Program-made: the position numbers and the translations under genes
Shown: positions 25,456 to 34,168 of the stretch, in pieces
How positions within the stretch are numbered: position 1 is the first letter of the stretch
Layout of the letters: the number at the start of each line of letters is the position of its first letter
Assembly: GCF_019904135.1 (NCBI RefSeq)
Contig: NZ_JAIOGQ010000036.1
Coordinates: forward strand, 1 to 41,790
Direction of reading: 5' to 3'
DNA: 41,790 nucleotides
Source: Paenibacillus caui
GTDB taxonomy: Bacteria; Bacillota; Bacilli; Paenibacillales; Paenibacillaceae
The notes under the pieces: generated by a model
The model's input: the letters and a program-made list of their open reading frames with translations, nothing else
Told to the model about the DNA's origin: nothing
The model's database searches: none

Positions 25456-25625
25456 GTTGCGCCCCTAGCGAAGATATGGCACAACAGCCGGTGCAAGTCC
25501 GGCAGAGATAAGAGCCAAGTCGCCTAGAAAGCTGACGGAAGCTGATGAAGAAATCCTGAAGCTGGGCCCCCTCAATTTGTAAATCCTTTTCAGAACTAAA
25601 ACGGTTTATTCGCAAGGGAGCCATC
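25456..25625 (+). mobile_element. Group II intron 5' remnant (domain I)
   Basis: The stretch opens with GTTGCGCCCC, close to the GUGYG start of group II introns. It then shows the GCCGGTGCAAGTCCGGC hairpin (25487-25503) typical of the 5' part of domain I, followed by further domain I-like sequence up to about 25625. No reverse-transcriptase frame or 3' domain follows before the next gene, so this is a truncated copy. It begins six bases after the T tract of the tRNA terminator. The identification is from memory of the pattern and less sure than that of the intron end at the left edge. Confidence 0.6.
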
Positions 25626-25683
25626 CTTTATGATATGATACTGTTCAGTACGAGAGGCTGAAGAAAATGGGGAGTGCATTAGA

Positions 25684-26271
25684 ATGAAATTCGATGCAAG
25701 CAAACTATTTTGGATAAACGAACCGGCAGATTATGCTGTCCAGGAAAACAAGATTATTATTCAGACAGAACCGGAAACCGATTTTTGGCAGCGTACATAC
25801 TATGGTTTTAGGAATGACTCGGCTCCGGCTCTATTGATGAAAACAGAAGATCCGTACTTTTCACTGGTTGTCAAAACTGAATTTGAAAGTAAAAAACGGT
25901 TTGACCAGTGTGGGGTAATCATTTATCAAAATAGCGACAATTGGTTCAAGGCATCCATTGAATATGAGAATGAGGAATACCAAAGGTTGGGCAGTGTGGT
26001 TACCAACCACGGATATTCGGATTGGGCCACTACGGACATCGGTGCGGATATAAAAACGATGTTTTATAGACTAAGCCGCCGTGAAAGTGATTTTTGCATT
26101 GAACATTCATACGATGGAGTGTTTTTTAAACAAATGCGTATTTTTCATTTATTTGAGGGAGGAGACAAAATCCAATTGGGATTCTATGCTTGTAGTCCCG
26201 AGCATTCTTCCTTTAAAGCTGTTTTTAGTGAAATAGAAATAACGGAATGTAAATGGCAGGCACATAGCTGA
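25684..26271 (+). CDS. DUF1349 domain protein
   Basis: This 195-residue protein fits DUF1349, a concanavalin-like beta-sandwich family. Signature parts are FWINEPADYAVQENKIIIQT near the N terminus, QCGVIIYQNSDNWFKASIEY in the middle and QLGFYACSPEH near the end. It has no signal peptide, so it is cytoplasmic; a sugar- or glycan-binding role is suggested by the fold only. GGGGAG lies about 9 nt before the ATG. It lies alone between tRNA-Leu and the tRNA remnant. Confidence 0.88.
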   Translation: MKFDASKLFWINEPADYAVQENKIIIQTEPETDFWQRTYYGFRNDSAPALLMKTEDPYFSLVVKTEFESKKRFDQCGVIIYQNSDNWFKASIEYENEEYQRLGSVVTNHGYSDWATTDIGADIKTMFYRLSRRESDFCIEHSYDGVFFKQMRIFHLFEGGDKIQLGFYACSPEHSSFKAVFSEIEITECKWQAHS

Positions 26272-26299
26272 CTGAACCGGAGGTGTATTGTGCACTTCC

Positions 26300-26327
26300 T
26301 TGACTTATTTTCCGCTCATGATATAAT
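26300..26327 (+). promoter_or_regulatory. Promoter of the tRNA-Leu remnant
   Basis: TTGACT (26300-26305) and a consensus TATAAT (26322-26327) are 16 nt apart. Transcription would begin just before the tRNA-like segment. Confidence 0.75.
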
Positions 26328-26340
26328 AGCGAAAGCTATT

Positions 26341-26396
26341 TTAAGGTCCGTGTGGCTACCCGCCTCACGGAGGTTTGAGTCACCCGACTGCATACA
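26341..26396 (+). pseudogene. Degenerate 3' half of a tRNA-Leu
   Basis: From AAGGTCCGTGTGG onward the segment follows tRNA-Leu (25336-25392) through the variable arm and the T arm (GGAGGTTTGAGT for GGAGGTTCGAGT) to GCATACAT beyond the tRNA end. Substitutions and small gaps are spread along it. The acceptor 5' strand and D arm are missing, so it cannot make a tRNA. The GCATACAT end joins a short palindrome (26390-26406). Confidence 0.8.
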
Positions 26397-26414
26397 TCAT
26401 GTATGCCAAGCAAA

Positions 26415-26440
26415 GCTCTTCAATCGAAGGGCCTTTTTCT
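26415..26440 (+). terminator. Terminator of the tRNA remnant
   Basis: GCTCTTC (26415-26421) pairs with GAAGGGC (26426-26432) around AATC, followed by a T-rich tract. Confidence 0.75.
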
Positions 26441-26495
26441 TTTTCTGCGGTTAGGGCTCTTCTGGACAACAAAGTGAAAAGAAGGATTACCAGGT

Positions 26496-27884
26496 ATGCA
26501 AACCAATTTAAAGCTGACTAAGCGCGCATTTCTTGACAAGCATTTATCCGGGGCGGTTATAGATTATCGGCAGATTATTGCCCTTTTTATTCCCCTTTTG
26601 ATTGATCAGGCCTTCATCGTAGGTCTTAACCTGGTGAACACGGCAATGATCAGCTCATCCGGAATGGCGGCGGTCAGCGCCGTCAATATGATCGATTCGC
26701 TCAATATTTTTCTAATCAACGTATTTGTTGCCGTTTCGACCGGCGGGACGGTGGTGGTGGCCCAGTACAAGGGCAGCGGCAATGATCTGATGGTTTCAAA
26801 GGCGACGGCCGGAACGGTTTCTTCGGTTTCTCTGCTCTCCCTTTGCATCGGTTTGTTTATGGCCGTGTTTCACGGCCCGGCTCTGAATGTGCTGTTTGGT
26901 ACGGCTTCACCGGATGTATTCGACAACGCCCGGACTTATTTGATCGGAAACAGTGTATCCTATCTCGGCATTGGAATTGTAGAGGCGGTATGCGGGGCGT
27001 TAAGGGGCGTTGGCAAAACAAGAGCTTCGCTTGTTCTATCCTTGATTATGAACCTGTCGTACGTGCTATTTAATATCGTTTTTATCAATATTCTGCACAT
27101 GGGTATCCTTGGCATGTCCATTTCCGTAAATATATCGAGATATTTGGCTGCTGCCTGCGCGATCCTCTATCTGGTGAAGATCGAGAACAACTTGCATTAT
27201 AGGCTCAGGGACATGCTAAAGTTCAACTGGTCCATGCTGAAAAAAATCCTTTTTATCGGTCTGCCGTTTGCGGCGGAGCAGATGTTTTTTAACGGCGGGA
27301 AAATATTGACGCAAGTGTTCATCGTCAGCCTCGGTACCTACGCAATAGCTACCAATGCCATTTGCTCTTCGATTGCAGGCGTGCTTCAGGTTCCGGCAAA
27401 TGCGCTATCTCTCACCATTGTAACGGTGGTCGGCCAATGCATGGGACGGGGGGATATTGCGGACGCCAAAAAATTCACCCGGTCATTTATATGGTTGTCA
27501 TCTGTTTCATTTATTATGATGGGTTTGATCGTATTGCCCTTGTTCAGGCCGCTCGTGGCATTATTCCACCCTCCTGCTGAAATTGTGGACGATATCTTTA
27601 CGATCGTGCTGATCAATACGATTGCCCAAATTCCGCTCTGGTCGATCAGCTTTATTACGCCATCCGCGCTCAGGGCGGCGGGCGACTCGAAATATACGTC
27701 TGTGATGTCGATGCTGTCCATGTGGCTGTTCCGCGTTGTGCTCGGATATATATTAGGCATTGTTTTGCCGTTTGGAATCCTTGGCGTCTGGTTGGCCATG
27801 AATTGTGAGTGGGGAGTGCGCGGCATTATTTTTCTCCGGCGCTTCCATGGCACAAAGTGGTACCAGCATCGTTTGATTGACTAA
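26496..27884 (+). CDS. MATE family efflux transporter
   Basis: This 462-residue membrane protein has about twelve helices in two similar halves, the MATE fold. The pattern includes IPLLIDQAFIVGLNLVNTAM in helix 1 and repeats of the ALRGVGKT/ALRAAGDSK type at about 170 and 390. It exports drugs or metabolites by Na+ or H+ antiport; the substrate is unknown. Upstream elements are the terminator of the tRNA remnant and an AAGGAT site. It ends 50 nt before a terminator. Confidence 0.92.
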   Translation: MQTNLKLTKRAFLDKHLSGAVIDYRQIIALFIPLLIDQAFIVGLNLVNTAMISSSGMAAVSAVNMIDSLNIFLINVFVAVSTGGTVVVAQYKGSGNDLMVSKATAGTVSSVSLLSLCIGLFMAVFHGPALNVLFGTASPDVFDNARTYLIGNSVSYLGIGIVEAVCGALRGVGKTRASLVLSLIMNLSYVLFNIVFINILHMGILGMSISVNISRYLAAACAILYLVKIENNLHYRLRDMLKFNWSMLKKILFIGLPFAAEQMFFNGGKILTQVFIVSLGTYAIATNAICSSIAGVLQVPANALSLTIVTVVGQCMGRGDIADAKKFTRSFIWLSSVSFIMMGLIVLPLFRPLVALFHPPAEIVDDIFTIVLINTIAQIPLWSISFITPSALRAAGDSKYTSVMSMLSMWLFRVVLGYILGIVLPFGILGVWLAMNCEWGVRGIIFLRRFHGTKWYQHRLID

Positions 27885-27934
27885 ACTGCAGCTCATACAC
27901 AGAACAAATGAATAACGAAGATGATCAGCTATAT

Positions 27935-27967
27935 AACCACGAAACCTCAAAGGTCGTGGTTTTTTTG
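27935..27967 (+). terminator. Intrinsic terminator of the MATE gene
   Basis: AACCACG (27935-27941) pairs with CGTGGTT (27955-27961), with an inner ACCT/AGGT helix, and seven T residues follow. Confidence 0.88.
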
Positions 27968-28048
27968 TTATCGGAGCTCTCGACAGCTGCGTCGTTATCG
28001 GTCATGTCGGCGTGCCGGGAATACGCACGGCCGAGGTCATTCGAGCTG

Positions 28049-28741
28049 CTAAGATTCCATATAGTATCGCGCAATGCCTGATGTTATCGCTTGGGCAATC
28101 TTCATCTGCCCCCGCGGAGAAGTCAGAAAGTCGCGATCCCGGCTGTTGCTGATGAATCCAGTTTCTACAATAACTGCCGGTACTTCCGTATGTTTGAGTA
28201 AATAATACGGTTTCCCCAGCTCAGGCCTCGAGGAACTGCTGTATATCCCGTTCAGTGTTTCCTGGATACAGGCAGCGAGCAGCGCGCTGCGGCCTTCATT
28301 CTGATGCAGCACAATCGGACCTTTCCGGGTTTTGTTGTTCGACCAATTGACATGAAGACTGACCACGATTGACGTCTTCACTTCTTCACTTAAGCCTTCG
28401 CGCTGCGCAAGATCGCGCGTATGGCGGGAGCGGCTGGCGTGCCAGCGGTTATCATCGCTGAGTGCATAGTCGCCGGTCCGGTTCAGCACGGCCCTGTACC
28501 CCTCGCTTCGAAGCAGAAGATAGAGCCTGCGTCCAATTTCCAGATTGATATCTTTCTCCAAAATGGTACCGTACGATGTTCCGCCATCGATTCCGCCATG
28601 TCCCGCGTCGATCAGGATAACCGGTTTGGGAAAGGCGTGATGCGCCGGCTTTTCATCGGCATAGCAGCGGCGGAGTGATAATAAAGAAATAAGAATCAAA
28701 ACAATGGGAATCGCGATCAACAGCTTGCTGAACGGCTTCAT
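28049..28741 (-). CDS. N-acetylmuramoyl-L-alanine amidase (Amidase_3, CwlD-like)
   Basis: The protein has 230 residues: an N-terminal signal/anchor helix (about 6-24) and an Amidase_3 domain. The zinc ligands are H48 (DAGHGGIDGGT), E62 and H130 (SLHVNW); the catalytic glutamate lies in VIVETGFISN. It cleaves the lactyl-peptide bond of peptidoglycan outside the membrane. Size and layout fit the spore-cortex amidase CwlD, but cell-wall autolysins of similar size exist. The ATG at 28741 has GAGGTG 8 nt upstream; the longer frame is unsupported. Confidence 0.88.
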   Translation of the reverse strand: MKPFSKLLIAIPIVLILISLLSLRRCYADEKPAHHAFPKPVILIDAGHGGIDGGTSYGTILEKDINLEIGRRLYLLLRSEGYRAVLNRTGDYALSDDNRWHASRSRHTRDLAQREGLSEEVKTSIVVSLHVNWSNNKTRKGPIVLHQNEGRSALLAACIQETLNGIYSSSSRPELGKPYYLLKHTEVPAVIVETGFISNSRDRDFLTSPRGQMKIAQAITSGIARYYMES

Positions 28742-28921
28742 ACCGGACACCTCGCTTGGATTTATTTGCCTATAGAGTAAGCAGGTAACCATATTCTTAT
28801 TCATTGTGATGAACGGACATTTAGGGTGCCGGCTGTAGTTTAAAAATGCTTTCATTTGCGCACAATAGTAATAAAGACGTGGGCCGGATATGTAACCGAG
28901 AATGATCAGGAGGGGTACGAA

Positions 28922-29116
28922 ATGGCCAAGGGCGACGAACTCGTAAGATATATTACCGAAAAGGTTGTAACCTATGTGGAGACCCCGAAGGAAATCCGCA
29001 GGGAACGCAGACAGGTGAAAGAGCACTGGAGCAGCAAATGGTTTGGCATGATCCCGCTGTCTCTTTCCCTGTGGTGGCAGCGCGCGCCTTTTAAAAGAAA
29101 AACACGAATCCGCTGA
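28922..29116 (+). CDS. yqzE: YqzE family protein
   Basis: This 64-residue basic protein follows the YqzE pattern: DELVRYITEKVVTYVETPKE, then a basic RRERRQVKEHW stretch and a C-terminal hydrophobic part. AGGAGGGG lies 7 nt before the ATG. In Bacillus yqzE lies beside the comG competence operon; here it stands between an amidase gene and a secreted-protein gene. Function is unknown. Confidence 0.82.
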   Translation: MAKGDELVRYITEKVVTYVETPKEIRRERRQVKEHWSSKWFGMIPLSLSLWWQRAPFKRKTRIR

Positions 29117-29140
29117 TCGGCACGTGCGAATGAACAAAAC

Positions 29141-29182
29141 AAAGCCCTCCGATATTCCGGGTAAACGGGATCGGAGGGCTTT
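29141..29182 (+). terminator. Bidirectional intrinsic terminator
   Basis: Perfect 13-bp arms (29141-29153 and 29170-29182, core AAAGCCCTCCGAT) lie between yqzE and the convergent secreted-protein gene. Confidence 0.88.
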
Positions 29183-29200
29183 GGCGCTTTCAAGCCAGTT

Positions 29201-30148
29201 TTATTTTCCGGTCCAATCCGTAAATGAACCAGAAGCGGCGAGCGCATCAAACAGGATATAGCGGGGGGATTCCTTTGTGCCGCTGCGGATATACAGCGCC
29301 CCTGACGCCCCTGGAGCAGCTGTCTTGGGCGATAAAGTCCACTGTTGATAACCGGTAACAGGAAGAGCCTGGGAATAAGTGCGGGCAGGTCCGGAAGACG
29401 AGAAAACCAGCTTCTTTCTGGTTTGCAGTACGTTCGGAAGGCGATTAATCGCAGCAGTCAGCGGTTTATGCGTCATCCAGAGCAGGTTGTCATAGGGTTC
29501 AAAAAACGCCGAGGTTACAACAGGCGGCTGCGGTTGTTCCGGTGCATCGGAGCTTACGGCGTGGTAAAAAAAAGACGAGCCGAAGGAGCGTTTGGACCAG
29601 TCGGCATCCGTATCCGGCAGCGCTTCACCGGTGGAGGCTTCCAGATAGGCGGCGGACTGGTCTTCCGGCGGAACGATGCGCCACTGGGTCAGCGTGGGGC
29701 CGCCGTAGAGCGGCTCCAGCTTGCCGCCGGGTTCAATCGTCAGCCGGCCCGGATCGTACAGCGGATCAGGCCCTGCCCCGTACTCGGCGAGGGCAAGTCC
29801 GCCCCCGGGTCTGGCCGCAATGATCAAATAGCCGACCGGCTTTCCGCCGGCGGCAAGGGATACAAGCCAGGCGTGTGTTCCAGGGCCGAGCGGATCATAG
29901 GAAGCAACGCTTCCGCGCCAGGAGGCGAACGCTTCCTGGGCCGACAAGGATTGGATGAGCCCCTTCGCAAAGCTCTGCACTTCGGCTGGCGCGTTCTCCT
30001 GGGAGGTGCGCTGCGCTGCCGATTCGCTAACTGAAGCGGCAGCCAAACTCTCTTTTGGCCAGGAAAGCCCAAGCGGAACAAGAAGTCCGAAACAGAGGGC
30101 AAGCAGAGCCATTCGGCGAGATGCGGCGGATAATTTCAATATCTTCAC
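29201..30148 (-). CDS. Secreted hypothetical protein, 315 aa
   Basis: No domain is recognised. A basic start and hydrophobic core (about 12-30) end at LAAA, giving a signal peptide for export. The rest is rich in Ala, Gly, Pro and Ser, with segments such as KPVGYLIIAARPGGGLALAEYG (shown here only as GYLIIAARPGGG) that resemble exported beta proteins. The GTG at 30148 has little ribosome site; a TTG at 30139 has AGGTG 6 nt upstream and is equally possible. It ends at the bidirectional terminator shared with yqzE. Confidence 0.75.
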   Translation of the reverse strand: MKILKLSAASRRMALLALCFGLLVPLGLSWPKESLAAASVSESAAQRTSQENAPAEVQSFAKGLIQSLSAQEAFASWRGSVASYDPLGPGTHAWLVSLAAGGKPVGYLIIAARPGGGLALAEYGAGPDPLYDPGRLTIEPGGKLEPLYGGPTLTQWRIVPPEDQSAAYLEASTGEALPDTDADWSKRSFGSSFFYHAVSSDAPEQPQPPVVTSAFFEPYDNLLWMTHKPLTAAINRLPNVLQTRKKLVFSSSGPARTYSQALPVTGYQQWTLSPKTAAPGASGALYIRSGTKESPRYILFDALAASGSFTDWTGK

Positions 30149-30192
30149 CTGCTTTGAAATTTTATAGGAAAAGCAAAGGACCTTAGCTTTTT

Positions 30193-30308
30193 CTTTCCAA
30201 CATTAATGTAATGATTAAAGTCTTTCCCGGCTTGTCCGCTGGTTGGAAAGGCTTTTTTTCATTGTAGGCAAGTAGAGGAAAAAAGACTGTTGTTCCCTGT
30301 CGGGAACA
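30193..30308. terminator. Overlapping hairpins downstream of yqhG
   Basis: TGTTCCC/GGGAACA (30291-30308) followed on the minus strand by CAACAGTC and T6 can end the yqhG transcript. On the plus strand CTTTCCAAC (30193-30201) and AGTCTTTCC (about 30219-30227) compete for the same GGAAAG partner at 30242-30252, before T7. No gene is seen on the plus strand here. Confidence 0.4.
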
Positions 30309-30354
30309 GGACCAGCCTTAAGCTTCTATTTTTGCGGTCTTTTAGCGACTAGGG

Positions 30355-31302
30355 TCAGGTTCTCGGCAAAGCGCTGGAACGAAGATGAAAGATCCCGCAG
30401 TTTATGACGGATACGCGGATACGCGGATCGAATTGCCAGCGGATTTCATCGCGCCTAGCTTCATATTGCTGCCTTGCTCCCTGTCTGGCTTCTTCGTTCT
30501 CGTCCTCCAGCAGATGGCTGTAGTAGGCATCGATAATGGCCAGTTCCTCGTTCAGCCTTTCGCGGGCTTCCATCGCCCAATGCTTATCGACCTGCTCCAA
30601 ATATTCCCTCAGCCGATGCTCAAGCGCTGTTTTGCCTTCAGCCAGCGAAAGTTGGCTGGGGATTACGCTGATATTTTCAGGCAAACGATGCACCAGATGC
30701 ACCCGGGACAATCGCTCGCCGAACGAGGTGTCGAAAGCTCCGTTTGAAAGCGAAATGCCATAGAAATGCAGTTCTTCGCGTTTCATGTCACAGGCGAATT
30801 CCGCCTTGAAGCAGATGCCGAGCCACGGTTCATAGGCGGCTGGAAGAAGCGTCATCCTCTGCCGCTGTCCGGGGTCTTCAAATACATAGACAAAGCTTCC
30901 CCCGCGCTTTGAAGCCTCGAAGATCTGATTCAAGCGCGGACTGCCAAAGGAGAGATCCTCCCGCTGAATCCGGTCCGGGCCCAGAAGGGGGAGAGGACGA
31001 ATCGCGCCGAAATGCCGCCCCATGATCGGGTCCTCGCCGGCTCCGACATGCGCTGTTTGCTTGCTTTGTTCCTCCGCCTCATAGGCTGCCGGATCAAACA
31101 CAAAAATGTAGGACATCGTCTCCGGTTCGACCTGGCATCTGTCCACATACGCCCAGTAATAGGGACGGTTGGTCAGCTCTCTGTCTGCCTGGGGGGACAG
31201 CTTGACGGTAACATGATGCGAAGCCTCTTCTTTAATGATGCATTCCGTTGCTTTGAGATAGTCCAGTACATATGCTCTGATTTCCTCTGTAGTCATTGAC
31301 AT
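30355..31302 (-). CDS. yqhG: YqhG family protein
   Basis: This 315-residue cytoplasmic protein is of the YqhG type, of unknown function. The N-terminal part (RAYVLDYLKATECIIKEEAS) and the C-terminal acidic-basic helical part (ERLNEELAIIDAYYSHLLED) agree with the family. It starts 4 nt after the yqhH stop, with GGGGGAAG before the ATG, so the two genes form an operon. Bacillus has the same gene pair around the gcv operon, which suggests a shared but unknown role. Confidence 0.85.
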   Translation of the reverse strand: MSMTTEEIRAYVLDYLKATECIIKEEASHHVTVKLSPQADRELTNRPYYWAYVDRCQVEPETMSYIFVFDPAAYEAEEQSKQTAHVGAGEDPIMGRHFGAIRPLPLLGPDRIQREDLSFGSPRLNQIFEASKRGGSFVYVFEDPGQRQRMTLLPAAYEPWLGICFKAEFACDMKREELHFYGISLSNGAFDTSFGERLSRVHLVHRLPENISVIPSQLSLAEGKTALEHRLREYLEQVDKHWAMEARERLNEELAIIDAYYSHLLEDENEEARQGARQQYEARRDEIRWQFDPRIRVSVINCGIFHLRSSALPRT

Positions 31303-31306
31303 GCTC

Positions 31307-33076
31307 TTAACTTCCCCCCAGCAGTTCTTTCAATTCCGATTTGCCTTTATCGTTTTCTACCGCTTCCTCTTCCTCTTCCAGATTCTGCTTGATCGCCATC
31401 ATGGATGAGGCCAGGGAGTCCACGCCTTTTTTAATTTCTTCGTCGCTGCTTGATTCGAGCAGTATTTTATACAGGCTCTTCTCAAGAGAGCCGCTTTTTT
31501 CCAAACGCTCGACAATAACGTCCAGACCGCCGATCACCATTTCGAACATATTGATTTTCTCATGCAGCAAATTCAATATATGCTCTTCAATGGTCCCGAC
31601 CGTAGACAGATTGTAGATTTTAACGTCATTTTTCTGCCCCAGACGGTGAACGCGCCCGATCCGCTGCTCGACGCGCATCGGATTCCAGGGCAGATCGAAG
31701 TTGACCATATGATGGCAGAACTGCAGATTGATGCCTTCACCCCCCGCTTCGGTCGCGATCATCACCTGGGCACGGCCGCGGAACAGATCCATCATCCAGT
31801 CCTTTTTCCCGCGGTTCATATTGCCGCTGTACGGTACGGCGATCATCTCCCGGTCGCGAAAATATTTAAGCAGAGCTTCCTGAGTCGCCCGGTATTCGGT
31901 GAAGACGATCACTTTTTCGCCTTGATCAATGCCGCGGATCAGCTCCAGCGTTTTTTCGGCCTTCGTGTTGGCCGTGATCGCCTTGATCGCATGCACGAGC
32001 TCCCAGATTCTGTCACGGAGGGGCGAATCCGGAGCCAGCTTTTTCGACAGATTGACCAGGGTGACGAAGACGGCGTCCCGGCTGCTGCACACTTCGCGCT
32101 GCAGCGTCACGAGGGACAGCATGCTGTTCATGTCGCCGCCGTTTGCCGCGTACTGGTCTTTGACAAAAGCGGTTACCCCGTCGTACAGCGCCTTCTCTTC
32201 CGGCGACAGTACAAGCGGAACATTGCGTACAATCCGCTTCGTAAAATCAAGCTCCCCGTCGCTGCGCCGGTTGCGGATCATTACTTTGGACAGTTCGTCC
32301 CGAAGCAGCTGCTCATTCTTCGGCTTACGCTTGTCGACCACAAAGTTGGCGGCAAAATCATTTTGTCTGCCAAGTTGACCGGGTTTGAGAATGGTAATGA
32401 GATTAAACAACTCGTCCAAATTGTTCTGAACCGGCGTTGCGGTCAGCAGCAGGCAGTATTTTTTGCGAAGTCCCAGCATGAATTGGTAGTTTGTCGTCTT
32501 CTTGTTCTTCAGCTTGTGGGCTTCGTCCACGATGACCAGGTCGTATTCGTTCGCCTGCAAAATGTCCTTGTGCGGATCCCGCTTGGCCGTATCCATAGAT
32601 GCGACCACTACGTCCGACTGCCACGAATGCTCTTTTTTTTGCGCGATGGCGGGAATGCCGAATTTGTAGTTCAGTTCCCGGACCCACTGGAGAACAAGCG
32701 AGGCCGGAACGAGAATCAGCGCTTTGCGGACAAGTCCGCGGATTAAGTATTCTTTCAAAATAAGGCCGGCCTCAATCGTCTTCCCCAGGCCAACTTCGTC
32801 AGCCAGTATCGCCCTTCCCCGCATCTCAAAGAGCACTCTGCGAGCTGTTTCAGTCTGATGGGGCATCGGCTGAACCGCAGACAAATGCTTGAGGCATTGC
32901 ATTTCCTCAAAGTCTGAAACAAGACCCGCTTTCTCGGCCTGAAGGGCAAGTTGAAGCAGCCGAAAATCATCCCAGGGACCGCCTTTGTCCAAACGATTTT
33001 GCAAATTCTCGTACCAGCCGCTGTCAAATTCGATAGGCACGCCGGCAGGATGAACCGGGATGTCATGAGGACTCAT
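31307..33076 (-). CDS. yqhH: SNF2-family helicase YqhH
   Basis: The protein has 589 residues. Motif I is DEVGLGKTIEAGL, motif II is the Walker B DEAHKL, and motif III-like LLTATPVQNN follows. The second RecA lobe has VIVFTEYRATQEALLKYF, TEAGGEGINLQFC and RIGRVHRLGQ. This is a RapA/SNF2-type ATPase without extra DNA-binding domains. It probably remodels nucleic acid-protein complexes. AAAGGAGG lies 9 nt before the ATG at 33076; a longer frame begins before that site. It is first in the yqhH-yqhG operon. Confidence 0.93.
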   Translation of the reverse strand: MSPHDIPVHPAGVPIEFDSGWYENLQNRLDKGGPWDDFRLLQLALQAEKAGLVSDFEEMQCLKHLSAVQPMPHQTETARRVLFEMRGRAILADEVGLGKTIEAGLILKEYLIRGLVRKALILVPASLVLQWVRELNYKFGIPAIAQKKEHSWQSDVVVASMDTAKRDPHKDILQANEYDLVIVDEAHKLKNKKTTNYQFMLGLRKKYCLLLTATPVQNNLDELFNLITILKPGQLGRQNDFAANFVVDKRKPKNEQLLRDELSKVMIRNRRSDGELDFTKRIVRNVPLVLSPEEKALYDGVTAFVKDQYAANGGDMNSMLSLVTLQREVCSSRDAVFVTLVNLSKKLAPDSPLRDRIWELVHAIKAITANTKAEKTLELIRGIDQGEKVIVFTEYRATQEALLKYFRDREMIAVPYSGNMNRGKKDWMMDLFRGRAQVMIATEAGGEGINLQFCHHMVNFDLPWNPMRVEQRIGRVHRLGQKNDVKIYNLSTVGTIEEHILNLLHEKINMFEMVIGGLDVIVERLEKSGSLEKSLYKILLESSSDEEIKKGVDSLASSMMAIKQNLEEEEEAVENDKGKSELKELLGGS

Positions 33077-33391
33077 GCCAAACAACCTCCTTTGTTGGAG
33101 CGTCACTCTTTAGTAAATGTAGTATGGACGAAATGGAAGAAGTTCATAACATGTCCCTTTCTTGTAGATTTATGCGGAATCAGCGCGTTGATGATCCTAA
33201 ATGATCATATGGAAAATTATGAAAAATATAGTTCGGGTTTACAGAGAGTTTACAAACGCTGCATGTCTGACCCGTCAACAAGGAAAATGCAAAATAATTG
33301 GGGTTCAGGAAATGGAGCGCATTTTTCTTTACATATCCTATAAATCTGATTAATACGAAACTTACATTTGCAAGTTAATCTATTTGATGTG
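33077..33391. other. Intergenic region, no gene recognised
   Basis: This stretch of about 315 nt is AT-rich and holds the upstream region of yqhH. Short frames occur but none has a ribosome site and a recognisable product. No repeat or RNA was identified. Confidence 0.5.
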
Positions 33392-33968
33392 GGAACGATC
33401 TCACATATCATCGAAGAGGACATCCGGGTAACCCGGGATGGCATTGCCGTCTTGGCCCATGATGAATCCTGACATTTGTAAGCCTGGAAGAAATGCTTAA
33501 GCTCATCCGGTCTTCAGGCAAAACAGCTAATTTGGATCTCAAAGTGGATGAAAGCATCGAAGCAACTGCTGCCCTCGTTTCCAAATATGATTGCTGGATC
33601 GGGTGTTCTTGTCGGGCTGCGGAACTGAACGGGCGCTGCTTGCACAGCGGAAGCATCCGGAACTTAGAAAGCTGCTGAATGCAGGCTCCAACCTGTTTTT
33701 AACGGAAGAATATTCGGCAGCGGTGGAGAAAACCTGCCGTGATGCGCTCGAAGCTTCCTGTTTCGGCCTAAACATCCATTATCAGCTTGTGAGGATGGAG
33801 CTTTTGGAGCGCGCGGCTCATTACGGTTTGCCGGTTTATGTTTGGACTATAGATGAAGAGGTCATGATGGAACGGTTTGTAAATATGGGAGTTGCCTCAA
33901 TCACGACCCGGAATGTGGAAACCCTCGTGCGATTAAAGCAAAAGAAGTCTAGAGAAGCAAGGTCGTAG
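33392..33968 (+). pseudogene. Broken glycerophosphodiester phosphodiesterase
   Basis: Three reading frames together carry parts of a GDPD enzyme. The first, ending at 33471, reads EEDIRVTRDGIAVLAHDES, the site region with the ExD and HDE signature of GDPD. The second, from 33481, reads LEEMLKLIRSSGKTANLDLK. The third, from about 33591, reads DRVFLSGCGTERALLAQRK and on to YVWTIDEEVMMERFVNMG, the GDPD C terminus. The middle (about 60-80 residues) and the N terminus are missing, and two frameshifts are present. This is a decayed gene. Confidence 0.8.
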
Positions 33969-34049
33969 GCCGAATATTGCTGAGAGATTCCTATTAACCC
34001 AAAAAGATATGAGATCAGGACAAAGGGATTTCTAATCTTAAGAATGCAG

Positions 34050-34078
34050 GCACACTCCAGACACGGTGTGCTTTTTTA
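34050..34078 (+). terminator. Terminator after the GDPD remnant
   Basis: GCACAC (34050-34055) pairs with GTGTGC (34066-34071), followed by T6. Confidence 0.7.
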
Positions 34079-34134
34079 TTTGCATCCTAATCTTAATCCT
34101 CCCTCATAAAGCTGCTGCCAACAACAGACATCAA

Positions 34135-34151
34135 TGTCATCTTACTTAACA
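34135..34151 (+). promoter_or_regulatory. GlnR/TnrA-type box upstream of the GntR-TRAP operon
   Basis: TGTCA-N7-TAACA matches the consensus TGTNA-N7-TNACA at all fixed positions. It lies about 70 nt upstream of the -35 of the operon promoter, a position that fits activation more than repression. Confidence 0.6.
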
Positions 34152-34168
34152 TATATTCTTGTGCTTTA

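Noticed and set aside
25456..25625. Cobalamin riboswitch, because of the GCCGGTGCAAGTCCGGC hairpin
   Set aside because: The conserved GCCACTG core and the B12 box are absent, and no B12-related gene follows; the group II intron reading fits better.
27968..28048. Plus-strand frame VVIGHVGVPGIRTAEVIRAA as a gene fragment
   Set aside because: It runs into the amidase gene on the other strand, has no start signal, and resembles no family I can name.
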